Source: Streptomyces sp. NBC_01429 (GTDB lineage Bacteria; Actinomycetota; Actinomycetes; Streptomycetales; Streptomycetaceae). From it: 64,000 bases of DNA. The stretch covers positions 2,512,501 to 2,576,500 of the forward strand of contig NZ_CP109599.1 of NCBI RefSeq assembly GCF_036231945.1, written 5' to 3'. Shown piece by piece: positions 41,492 through 49,565 of the stretch. Below the pieces are notes generated by a model. The model was not told where the DNA came from, ran no database searches, and worked only from the letters and a program-made list of their open reading frames with translations. The position numbers and the translations under genes are program-made. How positions within the stretch are numbered: the stretch's first letter is position 1; every line of letters begins with the position of its first letter.

Positions 41492-41590
41492 TCAGCGACA
41501 GAGAATGTCCGCCACGCACAGCGCCGTCACACCGATGAGCGCGAGCTCAAAGGCGGCGTGACCGTGGGCGGTGGCGGGGCGGGACGACAT
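41492..41590 (-). CDS. 32-aa Cys-containing leader ORF upstream of the peptide transporter
   Basis: ATG start located 7-8 bases after a -10 element, with no ribosome site, so the mRNA would be leaderless. The peptide starts SSRPATAHGHAAF, has a hydrophobic centre (ELALIGVTALCVADILC) and ends Cys-Arg-stop with cysteines at 25 and 31. Actinobacterial cysteine-attenuator leader peptides (for example the Ms4527A type) also place Cys codons near the 3' end before transporter or sulfur genes. Here a Cys-responsive attenuation of the transporter operon is a reasonable inference; a signalling peptide is the alternative. Not a member of a family I can name with certainty. Confidence 0.6.
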   Translation of the reverse strand: MSSRPATAHGHAAFELALIGVTALCVADILCR

Positions 41591-41597
41591 GTCGAGA

Positions 41598-41626
41598 AAT
41601 ATGGCCGACCACGCGTTCGATGTCAA
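41598..41626 (-). promoter_or_regulatory. Strong sigma-70-type promoter of the leader ORF / ABC operon
   Basis: On the minus strand a perfect -35 TTGACA (41621-41626), 17-bp spacer and -10 CATATT (41598-41603). The expected transcription start falls at or within one or two bases of the ATG of the leader ORF. It is the best consensus -35 noticed in the window. Confidence 0.75.
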
Positions 41627-41701
41627 CGCGGGCGCGAGACGGTCGTCCCAACGGGCGGACACGGTCACGGCCGGGTCACAGCCAGGCCCGTGGCCCGTGA
41701 C

Positions 41702-43183
41702 TCACGCGGTGGGAAACACCCAGGGATTGGGCCGGCACTTGATCCCGTCGATGTCCAGCGTCTTGGTCTGCTGCTGCATCACGGGGGCGAGCGCGCCGGG
41801 GGTGCGGCAGCTCTCGTGGTTGTGTCCGAGCCGGTGTCCGACCTCGTGGTTGATCAGCATCTGCCGGTAGCTGTGCATCGACTTGGCACCGAAGGTCTTG
41901 GCGCCCTGGGCCCAGCGGAAGGCGTTGATCATGACCCGGTCGGTGGCGGCGGAGTCGCAGGAGACATTGTCGACGGTGGTGTCCAGGCCGGACTTGTCGC
42001 ACCAGAAGCCGGTGGTGCCCGGACTCGCCAGCGTGATCACGAAGTCGGGCTGACCACTGGAGACGCGCTCGAAGGTCATGGCGCCGTTGTGGGCCCAGCT
42101 CCGGTCGTCGTTCAGGGTCTTCTGGACGGCGTCGGCGAACAGCTCGCCGTCGAGGCCGAGTCCGTTCTCGATGTCCACGCGGTAGCGGAACTTCTGCCCC
42201 TTGCCCGGCGCCTTGGCCAGCCCCGGTACGGCGCTGAACTCGCCGGAGGCCGTCAGATCCGCGTCGAGGTCGAACTGCTGGGTCATCAGCTGCGCGTACG
42301 TGGGGGCGGCGGGGGCCCCCGCGCCTGCCGACCCCGCGGGAGTCGGCGTGGTCCTGCCGTCGGAACGCGAGGCGTCCCCGCTCCGGTCCGTGCGGTCGAG
42401 CTCGCCGGCCGCCTGGGTGCCGGTCGGCTCCGAGCCGCCGTCGGTGACCTGTCCGGCGACGACGACGGCGAGGACGGTGGTGACCGCGGCGGCGGCGATC
42501 CCGGTGAGGGCGCGTCCCTTGCCGCCCTTGGCGGGATCCCGCGGGTCGGAGTCGCCGGGCGCGGTGTCGCCGCCCGTACCGTCACCGGCGCCCGCGCCGT
42601 CCCGCCCGTCGGCCGTGCGCTCGTCGGCCGGCCCGGCGCCGGTGGGGCGCTCGTCGGTGGTGGTGCCGGTACCGGTGCCGGGAGCCTGGGCCGGGAAGCC
42701 GCGAGCGGGCGCGCCCTGCCGGGTGATGGTCCTGGCGACCGGCGCCTCGAAGGTGTCCGCGGCGTCGAACGCGTCGATGAACTCGCGGCGCGGTCCGGGG
42801 ACCACCGGGCGGTCCGCGCCCTGTTCGCGCGGGCCCGGACGGCTCTGCGGCGCGCCGCGCGGCGGGGCGGCCGCGCCGGGGGCCGCGCCCTGGAGCGGGG
42901 CGCGCGCCGGGCCGCCCTGCCAGTCGCCGTAGCGCTGCGTGGAGCCCCAACCGCCGCCGGGCTCCCGCTGTTCCGGATGCCCGCCGCGCACCTGCGCCAC
43001 GCCGTGCGCGGGGGTCTCGTACGGCGGAGGGACGTGACCGTCCACGCCCGGTACGGCGCCACCGCGCCGCCGCCTGCCGTTTCCGGTGCCGGCCCCCTCG
43101 CCGGTGCCCGGGGCGCCGCGCCCGACGTCCGTCGCGCCCGGAGCGTCCTGGGGTGCGGAACCTTTGCGGCTGTGTCTACCCAC
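41702..43183 (-). CDS. DUF3152 protein with metzincin-type zinc motif
   Basis: 493 residues. Residues 1 to about 230 are a Gly/Pro/Arg-rich cytoplasmic tail, then one membrane segment (ALTGIAAAAVTTVLAVVVAG), a Thr/Ser-rich stalk and an extracellular domain. The latter has the metzincin signature HEVGHRLGHNH (HExxHxxGxxH), followed by ESC and VMQQQT, which could be the Met-turn, and two Cys pairs (WCDKSG/VSCDSA and ESC/IKC). DUF3152 has a mycobacterial homologue near moeZ. GTG start with GGAG 9 bases upstream, 8 bases after the alpha/beta hydrolase stop, so the two are co-transcribed. A membrane-anchored extracellular protease is likely. Confidence 0.85.
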   Translation of the reverse strand: MGRHSRKGSAPQDAPGATDVGRGAPGTGEGAGTGNGRRRRGGAVPGVDGHVPPPYETPAHGVAQVRGGHPEQREPGGGWGSTQRYGDWQGGPARAPLQGAAPGAAAPPRGAPQSRPGPREQGADRPVVPGPRREFIDAFDAADTFEAPVARTITRQGAPARGFPAQAPGTGTGTTTDERPTGAGPADERTADGRDGAGAGDGTGGDTAPGDSDPRDPAKGGKGRALTGIAAAAVTTVLAVVVAGQVTDGGSEPTGTQAAGELDRTDRSGDASRSDGRTTPTPAGSAGAGAPAAPTYAQLMTQQFDLDADLTASGEFSAVPGLAKAPGKGQKFRYRVDIENGLGLDGELFADAVQKTLNDDRSWAHNGAMTFERVSSGQPDFVITLASPGTTGFWCDKSGLDTTVDNVSCDSAATDRVMINAFRWAQGAKTFGAKSMHSYRQMLINHEVGHRLGHNHESCRTPGALAPVMQQQTKTLDIDGIKCRPNPWVFPTA

Positions 43184-43191
43184 GCCCGGGA

Positions 43192-44199
43192 TCAGCTCCT
43201 GCCGTCTTCGACTTCGTCGTGTCCTCGCGCGTCTTCTGCTCGCGCGTCCTCGTACTCGCCGATGAGGTCCCGGCTCGCCCGGGCGACCTCTCCCGGGTAC
43301 TCCATCATGGCGACATGACCGGCGTCGGGGAGCGTAAGGAGCCGGGAATCACGGAAAGCCGCCGCCGCCCTGCGCGCCATACGGTACGAAACCAGCTGAT
43401 CCCGCCCGCCGTAGACGAGCAGGGTCGGTGCGAGCACCCGCTCGGCCCGCCGCCACAGTCCGTGCTGACCGCCGAGCGTGTACGCGTTGACGATACCGCG
43501 CGCCGAGCCCGTCATCGCCTGCCAGAAATGCGGGAGTTGAAGCCTGCGTTCCAGCTCCGCCACCGCGCCGCGCAGCTCCTCCTCGCCGATGTTCGCGAGG
43601 TCCCCGTACGTCAGCGACATCGCTCCCAGGGTGCGCCGCTCCGCCGTCCAGTCCCTGGTCAGATGGCTGAACACGGCGGCGAGCCCGGGGACCGCCAGCA
43701 GCGCCGTGGGCACCGCCGTGCGCTGCACCCGGATCTCCGGGAGCGCCGGCGAGACCAGCGTCAGGGTGCGCACCAGATCGGGCCGGGCGGCGGCGACCTG
43801 GGTGACGACGGCGCCACCGAGCGAGTTGCCGAACAGATGCGCGGGGCCACGCCCGTCCGCGTCCAGCAGCCGGACGACGGCGCGGGCGTGGGCGGTGACG
43901 GAGTAGTTCCCGTCGCCCGGCGGCGCCGAGTCCCCGAAGCCGGGCAGATCGACGGCCGCGCCGTCGACGACGTCCTCCAACAGCGGCATCAGCGCCGACC
44001 AGTTCCGCGAGGAGCCCCCCAGCCCGTGCACGTACAGCGCGGGCGGCACGCCGTCCCGGGTCGCGGGCCGTGACCGTACGTTCAGCGTGAGCCCCGGCAG
44101 CTCCACGGAGGAGAACCGCTCCCCCGCCGCGGCCCGTATGGGACTCACCTTCGGAGCCACCGCGGCGGCGATGGTTTCCGGCAGCTCGGTCGAAGACAT
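43192..44199 (-). CDS. Alpha/beta hydrolase (LipV-like)
   Basis: 335 residues. ALYVHGLGGSSRNW is the oxyanion turn, LFGNSLGGAVV the nucleophile elbow (GNSLGG), VYGGRDQLVSY carries the acid and DAGHVAMMEYP the His. The C-terminal 20 residues are acidic/Arg repeats (EDARAEDARGHDEVEDGR). No signal peptide. TAACAT at 44207-44212 lies 7 bases before the ATG and there is no ribosome site, so the mRNA may be leaderless. Upstream of the DUF3152 gene in one operon. Substrate probably a lipid or ester. Confidence 0.9.
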   Translation of the reverse strand: MSSTELPETIAAAVAPKVSPIRAAAGERFSSVELPGLTLNVRSRPATRDGVPPALYVHGLGGSSRNWSALMPLLEDVVDGAAVDLPGFGDSAPPGDGNYSVTAHARAVVRLLDADGRGPAHLFGNSLGGAVVTQVAAARPDLVRTLTLVSPALPEIRVQRTAVPTALLAVPGLAAVFSHLTRDWTAERRTLGAMSLTYGDLANIGEEELRGAVAELERRLQLPHFWQAMTGSARGIVNAYTLGGQHGLWRRAERVLAPTLLVYGGRDQLVSYRMARRAAAAFRDSRLLTLPDAGHVAMMEYPGEVARASRDLIGEYEDARAEDARGHDEVEDGRS

Positions 44200-44311
44200 G
44201 CGGGCAATGTTACGAGACGATCACGCCCGGATTCATGTGTTCGCGCTCACAGGCCGCATGGCGCCGCAACCCCGTGGCTCCTAGGCTCGGAGGTGAGGAA
44301 AGGGGGACGGC

Positions 44312-44542
44312 ATGGCGGTCGATCCCACAGATCCCGACACCTTCGCGACGGACGACGAGGAAGCCGAAGCGGCCGGACAGGCCCCGGAGGTCCCCGAGGC
44401 CGACGCGGCCGAGCAGCGGCGGGAGGTACGGCACCACGGCGACGAACCGCTGACCGACGTCGACCCGGACGCGGCGAGCGAGGGGGACGCGGCGGAGCAG
44501 GCGCGCTCCGCCGGAGACGACGAGGACGACTACCGGCCGTAG
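44312..44542 (+). CDS. Small acidic protein
   Basis: 76 residues, strongly acidic (tracts DDEEAEAAG, EGDAAEQ and DDEDDYRP), probably disordered. The ATG has AAAGGGGGA upstream, and the frame shows strong GC bias at third positions. No domain recognised. It sits between the alpha/beta hydrolase and the TetR gene. It could be a structural or nucleoid-associated peptide, but nothing in the sequence shows this. Confidence 0.7.
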   Translation: MAVDPTDPDTFATDDEEAEAAGQAPEVPEADAAEQRREVRHHGDEPLTDVDPDAASEGDAAEQARSAGDDEDDYRP

Positions 44543-44746
44543 CCGGGGCGCGGTCCCCGGAGCCGGTCCGGTGGCGGTCCCGTGCCGCGTCCGCGCCCGC
44601 GCCCTGCGGGACCGAGGTTTGGCCAGAACTTCCGAAAGGGCGGGCTCCGTGAAATTCTGCGTCCGCACGACGCGCCGTGTCGTTACCCAAAAGTACGATG
44701 GCGGAGTGGCGCATCGCGCGCACCGGAACGATTTTTGGGAGGCGGC

Positions 44747-45388
44747 GTGACAGCCATAGAGCAGACCGAGGCGGCCCGCCCGCGAGGCACCCGCCTGCCG
44801 CGCCGCGCCCGACGCAACCAGCTGCTGGGCGCGGCGCAGGAAGTATTCGTCGCGCAGGGCTACCACGCGGCCGCGATGGACGACATCGCCGAGCGGGCGG
44901 GCGTCAGCAAGCCCGTCCTCTACCAGCACTTCCCCGGCAAGCTCGACCTGTATCTCGCCCTCCTCGACCAGCACTGCGAGGCGCTGCTCCAGGCGGTCCG
45001 CACGGCGCTCGCGTCCACGACGGACAACAAGCTCCGCGTCGAGGCGACGATGGACGCGTACTTCGCGTACGTGGAGGACGAGGGCGGCGCGTTCCGGCTG
45101 GTCTTCGAGTCGGACCTGACGAACGAGCCGGCGGTGCGCGAGCGCGTCGACCGGGTCGCCCTCCAGTGCGCGGAGGCGATCTCCGACGTGATCGCCGAGG
45201 ACACCGGCCTGTCCAAGGAGGAGTCCATGCTGCTGGCCGTGGGGCTCGGCGGGGTCTCCCAGGTGGTCGCGCGCTACTGGCTCTCCAGCTCCTCGGCCAT
45301 CCCCCGTGAGCAGGCCGTCCAGTTGCTCACCTCGCTGGCCTGGCGCGGCATCGCCGGGTTCCCGCTGCACGGCGCCGAGGCGCACTGA
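44747..45388 (+). CDS. TetR family transcriptional regulator
   Basis: 213 residues. RNQLLGAAQEVFVAQGYHAAAMDDIAERAGVSKPVLYQHF is broken over the helix-turn-helix at about residues 22-62, the canonical TetR DNA-binding domain; the C-terminal ligand domain is all-helical (AYFAYVEDEGGAFRLVFESDLTN). GTG start 4 bases after GGGAGG. Orthologue of the mycobacterial TetR gene next to DUF3107 (from memory). Target and ligand unknown. TACGAT at 44694-44699 is a weak -10 candidate. Confidence 0.93.
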   Translation: MTAIEQTEAARPRGTRLPRRARRNQLLGAAQEVFVAQGYHAAAMDDIAERAGVSKPVLYQHFPGKLDLYLALLDQHCEALLQAVRTALASTTDNKLRVEATMDAYFAYVEDEGGAFRLVFESDLTNEPAVRERVDRVALQCAEAISDVIAEDTGLSKEESMLLAVGLGGVSQVVARYWLSSSSAIPREQAVQLLTSLAWRGIAGFPLHGAEAH

Positions 45389-45530
45389 CCCGGGGTGCCG
45401 GGCGGCCCCTGACGGGCGTGTTCGCTGCGGGCGTGGGCCGCGGCGTCTTCCGGATGGTCCCTGCGGGCTAATGTGTGCGGAGTACGGCGCGGCTGATCGC
45501 GCAACGCAGACCGTTCGGAGGGACATAGCC

Positions 45531-45758
45531 GTGGAGGTCAAGATCGGCGTGCAGCACACGCCCCGCGAGATCGTTCTGGAGAGCGGGCAGTCCGCCCAGG
45601 AGGTCGAGCGAGCCGTGGCCGACGCGCTGGCCGGCAAGGCTCAGCTGCTCAGCCTCACGGACGACAAGGGGCGCAAGGTGCTCGTACCGGCCGAGCGGAT
45701 CGCGTACGTGGAAATCGGCGAGCCGGCGGCCCGACGGGTCGGATTCGGCGCGCTGTAG
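45531..45758 (+). CDS. DUF3107 family small protein
   Basis: 75 residues: EVKIGVQHTPREIVLES, then an amphipathic helix AQEVERAVADALAGKAQ and KGRKVLVPAERIAYVEIG. This is the complete DUF3107 fold (actinobacterial, TB9.4 type). The GTG start has GGAGG 10 bases upstream. It follows the TetR gene as in mycobacteria. Function unknown; the fold suggests a small beta/alpha protein and not an enzyme. Followed by a strong terminator. Confidence 0.92.
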   Translation: MEVKIGVQHTPREIVLESGQSAQEVERAVADALAGKAQLLSLTDDKGRKVLVPAERIAYVEIGEPAARRVGFGAL

Positions 45759-45824
45759 TCACGGGCGCGCACCACGGTCGCGCCGAGGCGCGGCCTGGTA
45801 CGCGTCAGGCGTCACCCGGGTATC

Positions 45825-45865
45825 CGCGAGGGCCCGGCGGGGAAGTCTCCCGCCGGGCCCTCGCG
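45825..45865 (+). terminator. Terminator after DUF3107
   Basis: Perfect 17-bp GC-rich stem with a 7-base loop, 66 bases after the stop codon. Confidence 0.75.
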
Positions 45866-46035
45866 CTGTCCACGGCGGCGGCCCGGGGAGGGAGCGCGGC
45901 ACGGGTTCCGCTCTGCGCGTAGCCGGGGCCGCAGGGGGGTCCGGAAGGGTTGCGATCCGAACACTCCGGGTAGTGACGTGCTGGGCCCACCAGCCCGCAC
46001 CGCAGTGCCACCCCCGGCGTCGTGAGGTGATCGCA

Positions 46036-46302
46036 GTGATCCTTGAAGTCCTCGGATCTGTCCTGCTCGGACTGGGTCTCTCCTGGGCCGCGGCCCACCG
46101 GTTCTCCCACCGTCTTCCGGCGCAGCGGACCGTCTACACGGCGGGCCCGCTCGGCGCGCTCTTCGGCGCGTATCTGACCCACGCGGCGCTCGGCCCCGGC
46201 CATGTCCTGGCCGCGCTGGCCGGTGCCCTGCTGGTGGGAGCGGTGCTGCTCTCGCTGCTGCTGCGCCCGGCGGCCCACCGGCTGTACCGGGCCATGCCCT
46301 GA
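46036..46302 (+). CDS. Small three-helix membrane protein
   Basis: About 88 residues with three hydrophobic segments: ILEVLGSVLLGLGLSWAAA, PLGALFGAYLTHAALG and LAALAGALLVGAVLLSLLL. GTG at 46036 has GTGAGG 8 bases upstream; GTG at 46027 is an alternative. Family not recognised; resembles the GlsB/YeaQ size class but without the diagnostic motif. It lies between the DUF3107 and the MiaE-like genes. Function unknown. Confidence 0.7.
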   Translation: MILEVLGSVLLGLGLSWAAAHRFSHRLPAQRTVYTAGPLGALFGAYLTHAALGPGHVLAALAGALLVGAVLLSLLLRPAAHRLYRAMP

Positions 46303-46403
46303 CGCCGACGGGCCCCTGACCGCGGGGCCCGTCGCGCTCATTTCGTTCTCCGTGCCGTTCTTCCGCGCCGGGTCCCGTGCGTGCCGGGTCTCGTGCGTAC
46401 GGT

Positions 46404-47150
46404 TCAGGCGGCGAGGCCGAGCGCGGCCATCCGCTTGGTGTGCGCCTCGGTGATCCGGGAGAACATCCGTCCGACCTCCGCCAGGTCGAACCCGGCCGCG
46501 ACCCCGCCCACCAGCATCGTGGAGAGCGCGTCCCGGTCGGCCACCACCCGCTGCGCCTGCGAGAGCGCCTCGCCCATCAGGCGGCGCGCCCAGAGCGCGA
46601 GCCGGCCGCCGAGGCGCGGGTCCGCCTCGATCGCGGCGCGCACCTTCTCGACGGCGAAGTTGCCGTGGCCGGTGTCGTCCAGCACCGCCAGCACCAGCGC
46701 GCGGGTGTCGGTGTCCAGCCGGGCGGCCACCTCGCGGTAGAAGTCGCTGGCGATCGAGTCCCCGACATACGCCTTGACCAGGCCCTCCAGCCAGTCGGAC
46801 GGCGCGGTCAGCCGGTGGAAGTCGTCCAGGGCCTTGCCGAAGGGCTCCATGGCGCCGGTCGGGTCGGCGTCGATGGCCAGCAGTCGGTCGCTCAACCGTT
46901 CGAAATGGTGGAATTCGGCGGCGGCCATCCGCGCCAGCGCGGCCTTGTCCCCCACGGTCGGCGCGAGCTTGGCGTCCTCGGCGAGCCGCTCGAAGGCCGC
47001 CAGCTCGCCGTAGGCGAGGGCTCCCAGCAGATCCACGACGGCGGCGCGGTACTGCGGCTCGGCCGAGGCCGTGTCCCAGTCCTGGGCGGCGATTCCGGTG
47101 GGCTGCTCGGCTGTGGGTGCGGGCTCGGTGGCGTTGTCGGGCGTCTCCAT
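46404..47150 (-). CDS. Ferritin-fold MiaE_2-like protein
   Basis: 248 residues, all-helical. Residues YGELAAFERL and AAAEFHHFERL carry Glu and ExxH-type ligands of a diiron ferritin-like site, and DTGHGNF offers another His. This matches the actinobacterial 'tRNA-(ms2io6A)-hydroxylase-like' family (PF13794), whose function is not established. ATG was chosen; no good ribosome site is visible and a GTG a few codons upstream is possible. Convergent with the small membrane protein, divergent from the DEAD helicase, as in mycobacteria. Confidence 0.85.
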   Translation of the reverse strand: METPDNATEPAPTAEQPTGIAAQDWDTASAEPQYRAAVVDLLGALAYGELAAFERLAEDAKLAPTVGDKAALARMAAAEFHHFERLSDRLLAIDADPTGAMEPFGKALDDFHRLTAPSDWLEGLVKAYVGDSIASDFYREVAARLDTDTRALVLAVLDDTGHGNFAVEKVRAAIEADPRLGGRLALWARRLMGEALSQAQRVVADRDALSTMLVGGVAAGFDLAEVGRMFSRITEAHTKRMAALGLAA

Positions 47151-47585
47151 GCAGCGCACAATAGCCCGCTCTTCGCGGGGCGTAAGGGCCTGGTCAGACA
47201 CCGCTGTCGGACCGTTCCGCCGATTTCGCCCAACACACATGCGCGATTCCGGGGTACAGTGATAATGCGCCTGCCGACTTTTCGGTGGGCCATCGCATGT
47301 GTTGGACAGTGTTTGACCAGTGTCTGTCCGAGGTTGTCGCCTCGTACAGGCCCCATGAGGATGCCCGGTCGGTGGCCCGATCGGCTCCGCCCCCGACCGC
47401 CCTCCGCGCGGACCGTGCGCACAGCTGCGCACGACTCGCAGTGAGGGGCCCCCTCAGCGGCACGAGCGCTCGAGCGACGGCAGTGGTCCCGCGCCATCCG
47501 GCCAATCCACGGCCGGCCGAGTACCCAGGTGCGGTACGACCCCCAGCGTTCGCCTCGCGTCGCGTCTCACAGAAGAGGCAGCACC
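47151..47585 (+). promoter_or_regulatory. Structured leader / divergent promoter region of the DEAD-box gene
   Basis: This 435-bp gap holds no convincing gene. It contains a TACAGT -10 candidate near 47255, a GGACAG/CTGTCC pair at about 47304-47330, a perfect 8-bp hairpin CGTGCGCA/TGCGCACG at 47414-47433 and a near-palindrome TGAGGGG-C-CCCCTCA at 47442-47456. A long structured leader fits cold-shock type autoregulation of DEAD helicases, but that is inference. Confidence 0.4.
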
Positions 47586-49451
47586 CTGACTACGACTTTC
47601 CGAGAACTCGGAATCCTCCCCGAGACGGCCGAGGCGCTTGAAGCCGTCGGCATCCTGTCTCCGTTCCCCATCCAAGAGATGACCCTGCCGGTCGCCCTGT
47701 CCGGCAAGGACGTCATCGGCCAGGCCAAGACCGGCACGGGCAAGACGCTCGGCTTCGGTCTGCCGCTCCTGGAGCGCGTCACCGTCCCCGCGGACGTCGA
47801 AGCGGGCCGGGCCGGGCCCGAGCAGCTCACCAACGCCCCGCAGGCCCTCGTGGTCGTACCGACCCGCGAGCTGTGCCAGCAGGTCACCAACGACCTGCTG
47901 ACCGCCGGCAAGGTGCGCAATGTGCGCGTCCTGGCGATCTACGGCGGCCGGGCCTACGAGCCCCAGGTCGAGGCCCTCAAGAAGGGCGTCGATGTGATAG
48001 TCGGCACCCCGGGCCGGCTGCTCGACCTGGCGGGCCAGAAGAAGCTCGACCTCTCGCACGTGCGCGGGCTCGTCCTCGACGAGGCCGACGAGATGCTGGA
48101 CCTGGGCTTCCTGCCCGACGTCGAGCGGATCATCCAGCTGCTGCCGCCCAAGCGCCAGACGATGCTGTTCTCCGCGACCATGCCGGGCGCGGTCATCGGC
48201 CTCGCCCGCCGCTACATGTCGCAGCCCACGCACATCAGCGCGACCTCGCCCGACGACGAGGGCGCCACCGTCGCCAACACGACGCAGCGCGTCTACCGCG
48301 CGCACTCCATGGACAAGCCGGAGATGGTCGCGCGGATCCTCCAGGCCGACGGCCGCGGACTCGCGATGATCTTCTGCCGTACGAAGCGCACGGCGGCCGA
48401 CATCGCCGACCAGCTCGCCCAGCGCGGCTTCGCCTCCGGCGCGGTCCACGGCGACCTGGGCCAGGGCGCCCGCGAGCAGGCGCTGCGCGCCTTCCGCAAC
48501 GGCAAGGTGGACGTGCTGGTCTGCACGGACGTCGCCGCGCGCGGCATCGACGTCGAGGGCGTGACGCACGTCATCAACTACCAGTCGCCCGAGGAGGAGA
48601 AGACCTACCTCCACCGCATCGGCCGCACCGGCCGGGCGGGAGCGTCCGGTACGGCGGTCACGCTGGTCGACTGGGACGACATCCCGCGCTGGCAGCTGAT
48701 CAACAAGGCGCTCGACCTCGGTTTCCCGGACCCGCCGGAGACGTACTCCACGTCCCCGCACCTCTTCGAGGAGCTGTCCATCCCGGCCGGCACCAAGGGC
48801 GTCCTGCCGCGCGCCGAGCGCACCCGCGCCGGGCTCTCGGCCGAGCAGGTCGAGGACCTGGGCGAGACGGGCGGCCGCGGCCGCAAGTCCGCCGCGGCGC
48901 CCGCCCCCGCCGTACGGGAGGAGCGCCCCGCGCGCACCCCGCGCCAGCGTCGCCGCACCCGTGGCGGAGCCGCGCCGGACGCGGCCGCCACGTCGGCGCC
49001 CGTATCGACACCGGCGCCCGTATCGGCACCGGTGACCGAGCCCGAGCCGCAGTTCCAGACGGCCGTGCCCATGGACGTCGTCCCGGAGAGCGCCGAGCCG
49101 CGCACCCCGCGCCGCCGCAGGCGCACCCGTGCCGCCGTGGTCGAGCTGCCGCAGACGGTCACGGAGCCCGCGCCGTCGGAGCCGGAGGCCGAGACGGAGG
49201 CCCCCAAGCCGCGCCGTCGACGCACCCGCGCCGTGAAGCCCGCGGCCGAGCCGGCCGCGACGGCCGAGAGCGCCGCCGCCGAGGCCCCGGCCGAGGAGCC
49301 CAAGCCGCGCCGCCGCACCCGCGTCACGAAGCCCAAGGCCGACGCGGTCGCCGCGCCGGAGGCCGCGGGTGCCGACGCGGACGGCGAGGCCCTGCCGAAG
49401 CCGCGTCGCCGCCGCGCCCGTACGGCGACGACGGCGTCCGAGCAGGACTGA
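47586..49451 (+). CDS. DEAD-box RNA helicase (RhlE-like) with basic repeat tail
   Basis: About 621 residues. Core motifs: PFPIQEM (Q motif), AKTGTGKT (I), VPTREL (Ia), TPGRLLDL (Ib), VLDEADEML (II), FSATMPG (III), FCRTKRTA, TDVAARGIDV (V), HRIGRTGRAG (VI). The tail (from about residue 430) is Ala/Pro/Glu-rich with at least four PRRRRRTR or PKPRRRRTR motifs, suitable for RNA or ribosome binding. The conserved N-terminus TTTFRELGILPE begins at a CTG codon with AGAGG 8 bases upstream; no ATG, GTG or TTG is at that place. A GTG 57 bases further upstream lacks a ribosome site. Unwinds structured RNA, probably in cold adaptation or rRNA/mRNA turnover. Confidence 0.93.
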   Translation: MTTTFRELGILPETAEALEAVGILSPFPIQEMTLPVALSGKDVIGQAKTGTGKTLGFGLPLLERVTVPADVEAGRAGPEQLTNAPQALVVVPTRELCQQVTNDLLTAGKVRNVRVLAIYGGRAYEPQVEALKKGVDVIVGTPGRLLDLAGQKKLDLSHVRGLVLDEADEMLDLGFLPDVERIIQLLPPKRQTMLFSATMPGAVIGLARRYMSQPTHISATSPDDEGATVANTTQRVYRAHSMDKPEMVARILQADGRGLAMIFCRTKRTAADIADQLAQRGFASGAVHGDLGQGAREQALRAFRNGKVDVLVCTDVAARGIDVEGVTHVINYQSPEEEKTYLHRIGRTGRAGASGTAVTLVDWDDIPRWQLINKALDLGFPDPPETYSTSPHLFEELSIPAGTKGVLPRAERTRAGLSAEQVEDLGETGGRGRKSAAAPAPAVREERPARTPRQRRRTRGGAAPDAAATSAPVSTPAPVSAPVTEPEPQFQTAVPMDVVPESAEPRTPRRRRRTRAAVVELPQTVTEPAPSEPEAETEAPKPRRRRTRAVKPAAEPAATAESAAAEAPAEEPKPRRRTRVTKPKADAVAAPEAAGADADGEALPKPRRRRARTATTASEQD

Positions 49452-49478
49452 CCGCACGGCGCGGCACCGCACGCACCG

Positions 49479-49520
49479 CCGATGGCCCGACTCCCCCGCA
49501 CGGGGGTGCCGGGCCATCGG
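49479..49520 (+). terminator. Terminator after the DEAD-box gene
   Basis: CCGATGGCCCG pairs with CGGGCCATCGG and an inner CCCCC/GGGGG extends the hairpin. No U-tract. Confidence 0.7.
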
Positions 49521-49565
49521 CGTACCCGGGCACGGGCGCGCCGAGAGCGTCGTTAGCCTCGTCGT

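Noticed and set aside
41331..41519. 62-codon minus-strand frame overlapping the leader ORF
   Set aside because: Different frame, Pro/Arg-rich noise without ribosome site.
39671..43318. Plus-strand open frame over the lipoprotein and DUF3152 genes
   Set aside because: Crosses several genes and their promoters, no domain or ribosome site.
47529..47585. GTG start for the DEAD-box helicase
   Set aside because: No ribosome site and adds residues without family support; kept only as an alternative.
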